A stretch of DNA of 64,000 bases from Hexactinellida sp. DTS-2022. Its lineage: Eukaryota; Porifera; Hexactinellida. Below, piece by piece: positions 23,868 to 34,236 of the stretch; position 1 is the stretch's first letter, and every line of letters starts with the position of its first letter. The notes beneath the pieces are model-generated. The model ran no database searches. It was not told where the DNA came from and saw only the letters and a list, made by a program, of their open reading frames with translations. A program made the position numbers and the translations under genes. The stretch is taken from NCBI GenBank assembly GCA_028753945.1, contig JAPNXP010000006.1:2232001-2296000 (forward strand), in the 5' to 3' direction.

Positions 23868-25276
23868 ATGGATAATGTTGTCGAGTACTGTAGTGGTAAT
23901 TTTTCTCATCTTAAGACCCAAGATTGCTTAAGACAGATAAAATTTGAAGTTAACTCGTCTAACAGATTTTCAAACGATATGATCACGGATATTTCTGCAA
24001 CTCAGGAATACTACCGTAATTTATTAAATGAGAAACAAATTCCTGGCTACGTACAATATTTTGTTAAGGAACCGTTTATTATCCATTTATACACTATGCA
24101 ACAGATAGAGCTATTGAAACTTTTAAATAAAGAGATAATTTTATTTTTGGATGCTACGGGTTCTCTTATTAGTAAACCTCAATCCGTCACAAAACCAATC
24201 TACAATTATGCACTCACTCTACAGCATCCAGACTACCATACTAGCCCGATACCAGTAGCAGAGAAGATTAGCTCGGACCATGGTACTGCAGAGATATCAC
24301 ATTTTCTAAATAAATGGTATTTAAATTCTAAGTTAGTTCTCAACAAAGAAATACACATAACTAGAATAGAAACTGATTACAGTTGGGCTATGATTCATAG
24401 CACTTGTATAGCCTTTAATAAAAGTAATATTTAAGGCTACCTAGAGAGTTGTTGGAAAGTAATAAGTACAAATGTAAAGGTCATGAATAGCTTAACTGTT
24501 ATACATTTATGTTCCGCCCACATAATGCATAGATTAAGTCATAACTTAGACAAGAAATTTAAGATTCAAAAAAGTTGAAAACATCTTATTTTCCACGTGT
24601 TTGCTGTAATTCTAAAAGCAAAAAGTATGCAAGAGATAAATAGGGTTTTTGTAGGATTAAGTAATTTTTTATCTATATAGTATTATAATGATACTGTTAG
24701 CTCCAGTTTAGTGGAATTAAATGGTTTAGTTAGAGGCGACATGCTATATCAACTTGACTATGTGGAACCACCTGAAGTTGATTGCACGCAAGTAGAAAAA
24801 GCCTCAACATATCGTGCTAATTCACCCTTTGGTAGACATTTAGATTCACTAGTATCTAAGAATCGTAATGATTTAAAAACTGATAAAATTAGTATGCTAA
24901 ATGGCTGTTATTGTCCCGATATTTTAGAATATTTGTTAACATACTATATGCCAATCTTACCTTTATGGACTGGAATTATATTTATCTCGAACTAGTGATC
25001 AAGAAGAAACTAAAGCAAGTAATGCCATAGCAGAAAATTGGTTTAGGATAGTTAAACATCCAATATTCGAATCTAATATACACATCAGACCTGGTGATTT
25101 TATTCGTACAATGTATAGTAATATTCATGATAGAATTTCTGCTTTCAAATTTGGATTTCATCCCTTGGCTTCTAAAATATTTAAAGCAAAGAAGCGTAAA
25201 CTAGAAGTACTTAATGAAGAAGATTGTAAGGAGGAATGGTCTCGGAGGAGCAAAATTCATAGGAGTTATATAACCC
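23868..25276 (+). pseudogene. Mutator-like DDE transposase, catalytic core
   Basis: The frame 23868-24434 holds EIILFLDATGSLISKP, whose D (codon 24150-24152) is the first catalytic aspartate, and then PIPVAEKISSDHGTAEISHF and TRIETDYSWAMIHSTCIAFN, whose D (24375-24377) is the second. A stop at 24432 is followed in frame by GYLESCWK. After more breaks, SNAIAENWFRIVKHPIFESN near 25018-25080 supplies the E (25033-25035) in the TNN.vE.wf..lK pattern of Mutator-like transposases. The piece ends at the Harbinger insertion (TSD CAG at 25277-25279); the gene goes on at 28937. Confidence 0.75.
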
Positions 25277-25378
25277 CAGGGCCCGTATTCACTAAGAAGT
25301 TAAGTACGTACTTAGTAATTTAAGTACTAAGTACGTACTTAAGTCGTATTCACTAAGATTGGTATTCACTAAGATTTA

Positions 25379-25482
25379 AGTGCGTACTTAAGTACATACT
25401 TAAGTACATACTTAAGTACATACTTAAGTACATACTTAAGTACATACTTAAGTACATACTTAAGTACATACTTAAGTACAAA
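25379..25482. repeat. Tandem array ACTTAAGTACAT, left subterminal region of Harbinger
   Basis: About eight copies of the 12-base unit CTTAAGTACATA in a row. The right subterminal region (28805-28920) carries looser versions such as CGTACTTAAGTACGTACTTA. Arrays this close to both ends are a likely binding site for the Myb protein or the transposase. Confidence 0.8.
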
Positions 25483-25568
25483 ACTTAAGTAACCAACTAA
25501 GTTAACTTAACTTATAAGAATTTTCTTTTATTGACCCTGAGACGTTGGTGTTTAATTAGAACATTGTA

Positions 25569-25762
25569 CAGTCAGGTCTGCTTATTATGAACAAGATTTC
25601 GTCTGCTTAATATGAAGATTTTTTATTATGAACAAATCCTACGGTCCCAATTTAACAACTTACATAGGGTTTGTATTAAGTGGCGTTCGCTTATTATGAA
25701 GTCTCTCTATTATGAACACAATTTTTGGTCCCTTGAATGTTCATAATAAAAGAACCTGACTG
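25569..25762. mobile_element. pogo/Tigger-like MITE, GTCTGCTTATTATGAAC family, copy 2
   Basis: TA-flanked, near-identical to 14427-14622. It sits downstream of the Myb gene inside the Harbinger element and so arrived last in a three-level nest (12.5-kb element, Harbinger, this). Confidence 0.85.
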
Positions 25763-25832
25763 TATTATATATCTTGTAGTACTTGCTTTACTTTAGGGGA
25801 AGTTTATTATTCTATTTTCAACAATTATTACT

Positions 25833-26537
25833 TTAATTCTTTTTTTCTAAAAGTTTCTGTTTTTTCAGTCGATAGTATTCCCTCTGCTCCTCTATTAAGG
25901 CTAATTGTGCTGAAAAAAACTCCATTTGTTTGCAGAGAACTTCTTGCTGTAGAGGAAGTAGATCAGAGGCTGATTTTTCGGCGCTCCTCTTACGTTTGCG
26001 GGTACGTATTCCAACAGCAGAACTATTGTTTACAAGAACTTCTGGTGCGTCGAGGATCATGGAACTTGATTCAATGACAAGTTCTTCAGGTAGGGAATTT
26101 GATGGTCCTTCGAACAAGTCTGTACTTCCCATAATTCCACTAAATGCTGGTATACCCAGTAGCATATCTGTTACCCTCTCCGTTGCAGTGGTTGACAAGT
26201 CTTTGTCAGCAGAAAGGATAAGTATAATCTCGTCACTTATCTCTCCAACTGCATTTGGTCCTCCTCCTGTCTGTCTTGATTCTCGACGACTACTATCGAC
26301 ATGAGACTTTGCAGCTCCCTTGAGATTATTCCATTTTTTCTTAAGGTCTTTAACATCTCTATTGTTTCCATGGATCGAGTTAACCTTTCCTACCATATCG
26401 GTCCACAGTGATTTCTTCTTCCTATTGAGGTCAGCACAGTGCCCAGTACCTCTGAGTAAATCACCAGCGGATTGAATCGCGTCGATGAGTGTATACTCTT
26501 CCTCTTTGGACCAGTAACTTTTTCGAGGTTTTTCCAT
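25833..26537 (-). CDS. Harbinger Myb/SANT-like DNA-binding protein
   Basis: 234 codons, uninterrupted. Residues about 8-80 form a Myb/SANT-like three-helix domain with the spaced tryptophans and basic patch (YWSKEEEYTLIDAI, KSLWTDMVGKVN, DLKKKWNNLKGAAKSH). The middle is acidic and serine-rich, RTRKRKR (about 178-184) looks like a nuclear signal, and the last 40 residues (QQEVLCKQMEFFSAQLALIE) are predicted coiled coil. In active PIF/Harbinger elements this second protein brings the transposase into the nucleus and to the transposon ends. It starts at ATG 26537 and ends just inside the element's left end. Open frame suggests the element died recently, since only the transposase shows breaks. 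Confidence 0.85.
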   Translation of the reverse strand: MEKPRKSYWSKEEEYTLIDAIQSAGDLLRGTGHCADLNRKKKSLWTDMVGKVNSIHGNNRDVKDLKKKWNNLKGAAKSHVDSSRRESRQTGGGPNAVGEISDEIILILSADKDLSTTATERVTDMLLGIPAFSGIMGSTDLFEGPSNSLPEELVIESSSMILDAPEVLVNNSSAVGIRTRKRKRSAEKSASDLLPLQQEVLCKQMEFFSAQLALIEEQREYYRLKKQKLLEKKN

Positions 26538-26989
26538 TTTCTTTAGCTGAAATTCAAATAATCACTTTAATTTAGACTTTTGCAATAACAACAGCCGATG
26601 CAATTGTACTCGACGATATTTCTCAAGCACGAAAATCGCAGGAACTTCAAAGAGAATATTCTTTTTACAGTTAAAAGAATAAAGCAAGCTAATATAATAG
26701 CATTCCATACACTAATATGCTATGCTATTCATCCCATGTTGCATTACATCCCTAACTTAATTTAAATGCGTTTAGACTCTAGAGTCACCTCGGGACAGGG
26801 TTAATTTGACTCAATTAAACGGTGAAATCTATTAACAGTTGCTCTATTAAGCGGATAATACTGTATTAACAATATACAATACTGTTATTGAAATATTAGC
26901 TGAAATTATGAATGGAGAATTGATCTCGATAATGTTTGGCAGCCATATGGCCAGTATCCTCAACCTCAAACAGCTCACTCGGATCAGTT

Positions 26990-27900
26990 ACATTGGGAAT
27001 TCGTCATCTAATAGAGGTTGTTTCCACATAATTGCCATATTATGCAATACTGCACAAGCAACTATTATCATGCATACTTTATCTGGAGACATCCGAAGTT
27101 CGCCATGAAGACAATGAAATCTACGTTTCCATCTTCCAAATGTTTGCTCAATTATAACACGTGTTTTCTTATGACCATAGTTATAATTGGATTGGGGAGT
27201 CGAGGATGGTTGTCGAGGGTGTTAGTAAGTAGGGCTTTAGCATGTAACCACTATCCCCTAATATGTGCTCCCCGATTAATAAGTTGTTTTCAACATATAT
27301 TCCAGCCCGAGAAAGCTTCCAAATGCGAGAATCGTGAACAGATCCAGGAAAACGAGCCAACACATCACTAATTATACCATCCGATCGACATATAACTTGG
27401 ACATTAATTGAGTGGAAAAATGTCGGTTCACGTAATCTGCTTCATTTTCAGATGGTTTTTGAATGCGTATATGTGTCCCGTCAACTAGTCCAAGGACGCC
27501 TGGAAAATGAGCAATTTCGTAAAATTTGTTCTTGACAACTGCCTTCTCAGCTGAGCTTGGCATACTAACATACTGGTTGTATATATCCTGAAAACCTTGT
27601 GAAACATCATGAATATAGCGAGAAGCTGAAGACTGGCTTACATTAACTCCATCTCCACAGATTATCTGGAACGCTCCAGAAGCAAAAAACTGAAGTGCAA
27701 CACAAACCTGTAAATGTAGGGGAGCGGCATGGGAGCGATCTGTAAAGTTTAAACGATGAGCTATAAACTCAGTGATTCTTGAAATTGATGATCTAGAGAA
27801 GCGGAAACGTTGAACAAGTTCCAAATCATCATAACAATCTAAGGGATCAGTAATATCCCTAAAATTCTTGGACGTGCCATAGATGAAGAGTTTTCTTCTT
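26990..27900 (-). pseudogene. PIF/Harbinger DDE transposase, frameshifted
   Basis: The N-terminal part (27372-27824) shows RFRFSRSSISRITEFIAHRL and FFASGAFQIICGD, then FPGVLGLVDGTHIRIQKPSE with the first catalytic D. A one-base shift near 27420 leads to LARFPGSVHDSRIWKLSRAG (second D in HDSRIW) and HILGDSGYMLKPYLLTP. A second shift near 27185 leads to KKTRVIIEQTFGRWKRRFHC with the catalytic E at 27147-27149, and the end PLLDDEF near 26995. The DDE set and the GDSGY motif are those of the DDE_Tnp_4 (Harbinger) family. Two frameshifts make it non-functional as it stands. Confidence 0.85.
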
Positions 27901-28804
27901 CTTCTGCTAGAAATAGAGGAATCATTTGTGTCATTTGTAAGAATTTTGTGAAATTGAATGAATCAGATTTAAATCACAGATATATACTTAATTACGTAAT
28001 CAGGTATCAAACAATTGATGGATTTATGGTTACTTGGAATGTTAATTTAACGTTAAAATGCAAGATACAAAATTCAAAATAATAATTAAGTTCTCTATTT
28101 GAATAAAGAAAATACCATGCAATCCTTTGCAACTAACATTTGTGTAATTAAGTTCTCTATTTGAATAAATAATAATGCATGCATTCGTTTGCAACTAGCA
28201 ATTGTGTAGTGAAAAATATTCACCAACATGCTGAAACCTATTTTAGTGTGCTTCTTCTAGTAAAACCGTTATAGTAGGGTCCTACTATAGTTTTATACTA
28301 TAAGTGAATTGAATTCGTTCTGATAGAGTTCCGTCCGGCCGGAAAAAAATATAGGAAAAAAAAAAATTGAGGTTGTATTCTCCTAAGGATGTTCTTTCTA
28401 TATAGCAATTAAAATGAATAGGTCGCTAATCAATTCTCCGTTTTATTAACGGTTTTCTTTTACGGAAATCAGCCATCTTCTCCATATTGTATTGTACTCT
28501 TATGGTAGACTGAATACTATAGAATATACAGTATTACATAACAATACTGCTCTATAATGACTGTTATTGATTGGTTATAGCTACAAAGTGAATTTGTGTT
28601 TCATACAATTGAAATAAAAACACTTGGACAGTTGATTGATTATGTCAATTCTACTATTCAAAATAATAAAGTAAATACTTCACTAAGATAAAATGTAATT
28701 TAAATATTGAATTATCAATACTACGTTGAATATTACGTAAAGTCAATTCCAAAAGAATGAACAGTGTACTATAAATATAATTGAATAAATATAAAGATAA
28801 TTTC
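27901..28804. other. 5' non-coding part of the Harbinger element
   Basis: AT-rich, no open frame of note. A direct repeat GTAATTAAGTTCTCTATTTG occurs near 28083 and 28145. Confidence 0.45.
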
Positions 28805-28936
28805 GTACTTAAGTACGTACTTAGTTAAGTATGTACTTAAGTACAACAATATTTCTTAGTGAATACGACTTAGTATGTACTTAACTAAGTACGTACTTAG
28901 TACTTAAGTACTAAGTAATATTAGTGAATACGGGCC

Positions 28937-29247
28937 CAGATATAGATAATGTAGATAAAGTTTTTGAAAAATGTTATCAAACTTTAAAAAATAATGTACA
29001 GTCTGAATGAGGTAAATATTGAAAGAGAAAGATTTTGGACTCTGAATTTCCGCGAAAAAAGATCATTATAGAAAAAGAGGTCGTATCCACAGCTCCTGAT
29101 GTGGTCCTCCAGGCAGCTGATGTTGTTATTATCACTGACATCGATATAATTGAAATTTGTACAATGTATTACGACCTTCCACCCTATAAGCCACTCTCCC
29201 ACCCTGGTCAGATAAATATTTGTCATAATCTGAATTTAATGTTGTAA
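28937..29247 (+). pseudogene. Mutator-like transposase, C-terminal tail
   Basis: The frame interrupted by Harbinger resumes as PDIDNVDKVFEKCYQTLKNN and stops at a TGA (29008-29010). A second open frame follows at 29035-29247 (FPRKKIIIEKEVVSTAPDVV), basic at its start and without a known motif; it may be a further exon or an unrelated frame. Confidence 0.5.
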
Positions 29248-29286
29248 TATCGCCAGTACATAGCAAGATTAACAGTAACCAGCCCT

Positions 29287-29399
29287 TCGGTGTCGGTCGC
29301 TTCGCGACGGATCACCCTCTTACAAAAGTCGCTTCGCGACTTTTGTTCGTTCGTGTTAGACACTACGCAACACAATTAATTAACGGCCGCTTCGCGGCC
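29287..29399. repeat. Cluster of three GC hairpins around TCGCTTCGCGA
   Basis: GGTCGCTTCGCGACGG, AAAAGTCGCTTCGCGACTTT and CGGCCGCTTCGCGGCC follow each other within about 110 bases, each a perfect short stem with a TTC centre. The loop core GCTTCGC is the same in all. A comparable group with GTCGTGAAGCGAC and AGCGAAGCTCGCT is at 49655-49692. Confidence 0.75.
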
Positions 29400-30178
29400 T
29401 TACTCTCCTCAAATTAAACCTGTGACTTGTAAATTACACGTACTCAATTCAGTATGCTGCTATTTGGGACCCCAGTATGTCAATATATTAATTAATTCGT
29501 TAATTCATGTTATTTACTAACCATGATTTACTGCATAGTAAATTGTTTGTAAATAGTTGAATTAATTAATATGTAATATAAATTATTGCTTATGTGATTG
29601 ACGTAAGCTAAATACATCATGAATAGAAATAAACTGATGGAAGCCAAACTGGATTAATCAAGTATGCAATTTTGGAAATAATGTAGGTGAAGATTAAACC
29701 GTCAAAACTCAATATGTGCAATGAAGCAGCAATTGGAGGTTACATTTTTTGTAACTGCCTGGCTCAGATTAAATGCGAAAATTACAAAAATTTCTAGAGA
29801 CATGCAATACATTCTGTTTTATAATGTGACAAAATTGTTTGACATCGAATCAAAATTGTAAGTGCTGAATCCAAATTAGTTCCTACGTGAAGTCACAATC
29901 CCCTAAATCGGTATAGGTGTGTCTCATTGTATGTTGTGTTATCATCTAAAATTGTGTCCGAATCGAATAAAAACTGAAAGAGTTATTCCAAATATGAGCC
30001 TTTATGACGTCATAAACCCGTTATTTCGCTTAGAAAACACCAATAGATCGTTGTTACAGTACAAAATTACCCCTGGATACAAATTTTCAGCTTTCTGGGA
30101 CTCATAGTCTTTCCAATTAATTCTGTACAAACACACACACAGACAACAATTCCGCTTTTAATATATAGATGTAAAGAG
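29400..30178. other. Spacer between transposase tail and OTU relic
   Basis: AT-rich; a CACACACACACAGACAACAA tract near 30131 is the only simple repeat. No gene seen. Confidence 0.4.
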
Positions 30179-30179
30179 A

Positions 30180-30670
30180 CCACTGAATGAGTATGTACCT
30201 AGCAAGACATATTGTGTCCCCGGAGATGGAAATTGTTTGTTTTCTTCTATAGCATATTGGATTACGGGTTGTTAGGATAATTGTCACGAAATACGGAAAC
30301 TTATCGTTGATAGTATGATAAATAAATTAAGAGTAATATGTGGAAATTTATTAATTATAAATACCCAAATACTTACAGAAATAACGGAGATTATGTGGCT
30401 AAAACTGGTATGAAGAATAATGCCAAATGGGGCGGAGATTTAGAATTATTTGCAGCAGGTCTCTTATTTAGGACAGATATTTGGGTCTTTTCGAAAGACA
30501 CGGGTAACACATGGAATGTTTTCTCTGGAAAAGGTGCTAGTATAGATCAGGTAATTAATACACCACCCGCCAACACAACAGGATCAATTTACATTGTACA
30601 TACTGCATGATACTGGTAATCATTATGAACCAGCCTTGGAATTATCAGAAAAGGAGATAGAGACGAAGTT
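30180..30670 (+). pseudogene. OTU-family cysteine protease relic
   Basis: Read through frame changes, the segment begins YCVPGDGNCLFSSIAYWITG (about 30206-30265), where D-G-N-C is the OTU catalytic box with the nucleophile cysteine. A TAG (about 30271) and a shift near 30345 lead to NNAKWGGDLELFAAGLLFRT and DIWVFSKDTG, the W-G-G..E...A..L.....I.V core of OTU domains. A last shift near 30600 leads to DTGNHYEPALEL, with the catalytic histidine in NHYEP. OTU proteins cleave ubiquitin or ubiquitin-like chains; some Mutator-like elements of other lineages are known to carry such proteases. Three disruptions; not functional. It may have been the C-terminal domain of the transposase or a separate gene. 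Confidence 0.8.
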
Positions 30671-31051
30671 TTAGATTATTTATTTTCGCGCGCATATTAT
30701 GGTTATTCTATTCTAATTCTGTGGACAACGATTAACGATTAATTTATAAGTGTATTAATGATATTTGTGTACACTTTATGTAGAATTTTGAATTATATAA
30801 TCAAAGCTTTGTATAATCTTTGAAATCTAATAAGTCATCCTATTAAACTATCAAATTATTTAATATCTTATTTATGACGGAGGTCATCTCCTTGCAATAA
30901 TTAAAACAATACTCTCCCTCCATTAGTGAAAAGGCTATTCAGTCTACAAAATATGGTATTAATTAATTGATGAAGTAAATTAGCCCGTTTACTATTATTG
31001 AGGGACTTGGCCCTTGGGTGATTGATTACATGCTTTGAAATACCTCAAATA

Positions 31052-31591
31052 TATTAATAGAAGGAGAGGCGTGAGTTGACATCATCCTCTTCATAAGGAA
31101 TTATTAATACGTAATAGAATATCAGCTTGAAGCTGTGATCTAATTTAATCACTTCTAACTGTCTACGTCAAACTGGAATTGATGCTATTGCTAGCTGTAT
31201 CCATATAAATAGTAGGATTTTAATTAATTAAATGGAGACTCGATTTTGACAACTTCAATATTCAAACGTAAATATTTCAAAAAGTAGACAATATTTTTTG
31301 ATGAAATTTCTATAACATAAACGTAGATATCTCTGGAGTTTACATGCATAATTTCACCGCTTGATAATTAGTGCTAATTAGTGTATTAAAAAAGTGGGTG
31401 AAATAGTGCGGGTCAGGGGTCAATTATTTTTGTCGAAAATGAAATTTTTAAAAATTGTAATGCTAGTTTCATAAACGTAGGTTTCTACTCTTTCGAATGC
31501 TGTAAGAATCATTTAAATCTGATGTCAGCAAGTTAGTCAACTTATTGACTGAAGTTGTGCTGGTCGAATATTCAGCCAACTTCACACTCGT
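31052..31591. repeat. Right terminal inverted repeat of the 12.5-kb element
   Basis: Reverse-complement match of 19121-19660, ending CACACTCGT before the duplicated TACACGAG. Confidence 0.9.
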
Positions 31592-31599
31592 TACACGAG

Positions 31600-32574
31600 C
31601 ATGAAATGATTCATAATAGTTAACCACAAAATTTCTTCAATTTTATTTATCCATTAAAACTATAGACACTGCATCATATTTCTAATTCTACTAGGAATTT
31701 TTAACTGTAAAAACAGTTACCTAGGTTCTCGATTATGCTGAACACGATAAAAACGTTTTTGAAGAGATCAGAATAGGTAAAAAATTGTCCAACTCCCTGT
31801 CAATAAACCACTGTGCGCCTGCTCAAAATGACTTCCATAATGTGTTATGCACCCATCAAAATATTAAGCAAGACCATTTCGCTGGGATGGGGAATGGTTT
31901 CCTATCTATTCGAAGGTTGCAGGTAGTACGTAAGCTTAGTATACGCACTCAATTTAGAGATTTTGCGTGACACCGAAGTTATATTGTATATATCTGTTGA
32001 AACAGTGTCCTATTCTCTCCCGCCAGCTTATTGCCATTTTTTGAAATTTGTCGGTCGTAGAAGCCGGCACGAGGCCTGCCGAATGTGGCTCGTATCTTGG
32101 AATAGGGGAACACTGATTACAGTGATCTTAATTATTGTTTGAGAGCAGTGAAATTCGCCGATGTACAGATGCAAATTATAAAAATTACTTAAGTTGATTG
32201 ATACACGTATTGCGTATAATACGTATCATACAATATACGCTATCCATCAGTACGTAATTTGCATTAAATATATGATCAACCAGAGATGTTTTCAAAGTAA
32301 ATTCAGTAGTATATGTTGAAATTTTATTGTAAAACAAGATGCTAGCAAGTAATCAAATTTATACTCTACAGACTATACTATAAGTCGATTCCAATAGAGC
32401 GATATAATAATTAAGATATACGAATAATACTGAAAAACATTATACCATTATACGTAAAAGTGTCAATAGGATACGTATTAAACAACCAAGAATATTACCC
32501 AGTAATATTTGTATACGCACGTGCTTATTCGTGTAAGGTAACGATTTAGTAAATTGTAATATTCGAAGGCGCAC
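31600..32574. other. No gene seen
   Basis: Single-copy-looking AT-rich sequence right of the 12.5-kb element; the frame at 31785-31970 has no recognisable motif. Confidence 0.4.
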
Positions 32575-32930
32575 TCCAGCTTCCGCTCCTCAAATATAAA
32601 AGGAGCACGCTCCACCTATCGCTCCTGAAAAATGGAGCGCGCTCCTTTAATGATCAGAAAATTATGTCAGTGAATACATTCGTAGAGGTTAGTTTATAAA
32701 GTTACATATTGTATGGTTGCTATGATTGTTCAAACACTCAGGGCCGTGACTTCTTTTAGTCAATTGTTAGCTGCCCTAAAGATATTATAAATCTGTTTGT
32801 TATCTTAATCATAATTGATGCTTATGATATTTTGATGTTGAATTAATTGAAAGATGGCGCCCCTAAGGGGCTCCAATATTTTCACAAGGGGCGCCATGGA
32901 GCCCCTTGACGCCCCTGGTTTCTGCTCAAG
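32575..32930. repeat. GAGC/GGCGCC-rich repeat, relative of 17693-17980
   Basis: Contains GGAGCACGCTCC, GGAGCGCGCTCCTT and, at the right, GGCGCCCCTAAGGGGCTCC and GGGGCGCCATGGAGCCCC. The reverse complement has the same order of blocks as 17693-17980. Confidence 0.5.
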
Positions 32931-33359
32931 TAGTAATCCTTTTCGCCATATAAATGATTATGAGAAATACGTATTGTTTGTTAGTGTGCTGAGATGTAGT
33001 TCTCCACTATTTATACATATATGTATTGCTCGAATCCTTATACGTATTGACATGAAATAACTAAAAGTTTAAAAAAATTGGAAAACCACATGAATACAAG
33101 TGTGAAATTGAGGTTTCCATTTCAATACAAAGAGAAATGGCTTCTAATTTGGATTAAATCGACCGCAGATAATGAACTTAAACAATCTTCATACAATCAT
33201 CGATATTGCATTTTAGTATCATATGCCTATCGAGTCACGGGCCTAAAATTCATAAAATATAACTTCCGGATCGTTCTAAAACTTTTCAAGTTATCAAATC
33301 TGAATGGTACTCACAAAATAAAAGGGTATGCAACCCCTTTATCCAGAAATAAAAATTGA

Positions 33360-33505
33360 ACAGTCCAGTTAACAGGACATGAAGAGTTAAAGGGATACGA
33401 ACAGTAAATGTTAAATGAAATGTGTAAAAGGACAAGAAGCGGCTAAAAGGACTCGAAGGGGTAAAAGGACACGAAGCGGTTAAAGGGACACGAAGCAGTT
33501 AAAAT
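33360..33505. repeat. Minisatellite, about 20-bp AAAAGGACACGAAGCGGTT unit
   Basis: Five to six imperfect copies of (A)AAGGACACGAAGCGGTTA in a row, immediately outside the left edge of the large inverted repeat. Confidence 0.75.
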
Positions 33506-33973
33506 AGGGTAAAACCCTAACCATCTAAGGAAGTGCCTAAACAAACTTTTTAAGGTTTTAATTGATTCTTTAGGTCACTAGGAATAGTTTAAGCCCAGAC
33601 AACATTTTTGAAAATTGCTGGTTTTCACACAAACGGTGACGTCATCACACGACTAATTTTTCACACTATCGGTAGTAACTATTGATCTATATGTCGCCAT
33701 GACATGAAATTTGCATATTTGAATAGGGCGTAAGAAAACCTATCGATTGATGTATAAATTATTTTAGTCAGACGTCATCTGTATTTTGTTTATGACGTCA
33801 TCATAAATTTACTTTGAGAGATTCAGCTGTTTATCACGACAAACGTCACTTTACTCGATTTGAATTATTATGTTGACCTTATGCATGTTATAAATAACTC
33901 CCGCAAAGGACGTACACACGTTTTCGCAATTTTCGGAACTATAATATAGAATAATACTTAGTAAATATACGAC

Positions 33974-34185
33974 CAGGGTTTCATCTATACCCCCCCTCAG
34001 GGGGGGGTTAGCCCCCCCCCTGAAATTATTTTTTGAGAATAAAGACCCCCTGAGATTTTTTCTGACCCCCCTCTCAGGGGGGGGGGGTTTAATTAACTAT
34101 AGCGAAATGTAAATTACCCCCCCCCCCTGACTTCAATTGGACTTCGTTAACCCCCCCCTGAGGTGAAAGTCTAGATCCATCACTG
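33974..34185. mobile_element. hAT-like MITE with long G/C runs, left-arm copy
   Basis: Ends CAGGGTTTCATCTATAC and GATCTAGA..CATCACTG-type complement; flanked on both sides by TATACGAC (33966-33973, 34186-34193). The middle is mostly runs of 7-11 G or C. The mirrored copy is 38364-38575. Confidence 0.8.
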
Positions 34186-34236
34186 TATACGACAATCATC
34201 CACCGATACATATATTCCAATATGTCTGGTGAAAAG

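Larger units (their letters stand above)
25280..28936 (-). mobile_element. PIF/Harbinger transposon, 3.66 kb, inside the transposase gene
   Basis: Ends GGCCCGTATTCACTAA and its complement are inverted repeats; the 3-bp duplication CAG stands at 25277-25279 and 28937-28939. Joining the flanks through a single CAG keeps the host transposase frame open (ITP|DIDNVDKVFEKC), which proves the insertion point. It has the two-gene make-up of the superfamily, both on the minus strand: a Myb/SANT-like protein (intact) and a DDE transposase (frameshifted). Subterminal regions are dense in ACTTAAGTAC. A pogo-like MITE is nested inside at 25569-25762. Confidence 0.9.
19121..31591 (+). mobile_element. 12.5-kb Mutator-like transposon with OTU protease
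   Basis: The left end ACGAGTGTGAAGTTGGCTGA (19121) and right end are inverted repeats of about 540 bp, and TACACGAG stands immediately outside both (19113-19120 and 31592-31599). An 8-bp duplication and long TIRs fit Mutator-like elements. Between the ends, all on the plus strand, lie a DDE transposase gene in pieces (21870-25276 and 28937-29010) and an OTU cysteine-protease relic (30180-30670). A PIF/Harbinger element (25280-28936) has inserted into the transposase gene; without it the element would be about 8.8 kb. Stops and shifts mean it is no longer autonomous. Family assignment to Mutator rests on the TSD length, TIR length and the look of the D-D-E blocks. Confidence 0.8.

Noticed and set aside
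25379-25482. Regular short repeats that could suggest a CRISPR array
   Set aside because: Units are 12 bases and directly adjacent, without spacers, and lie in the subterminal region of a Harbinger transposon in a eukaryotic genome.
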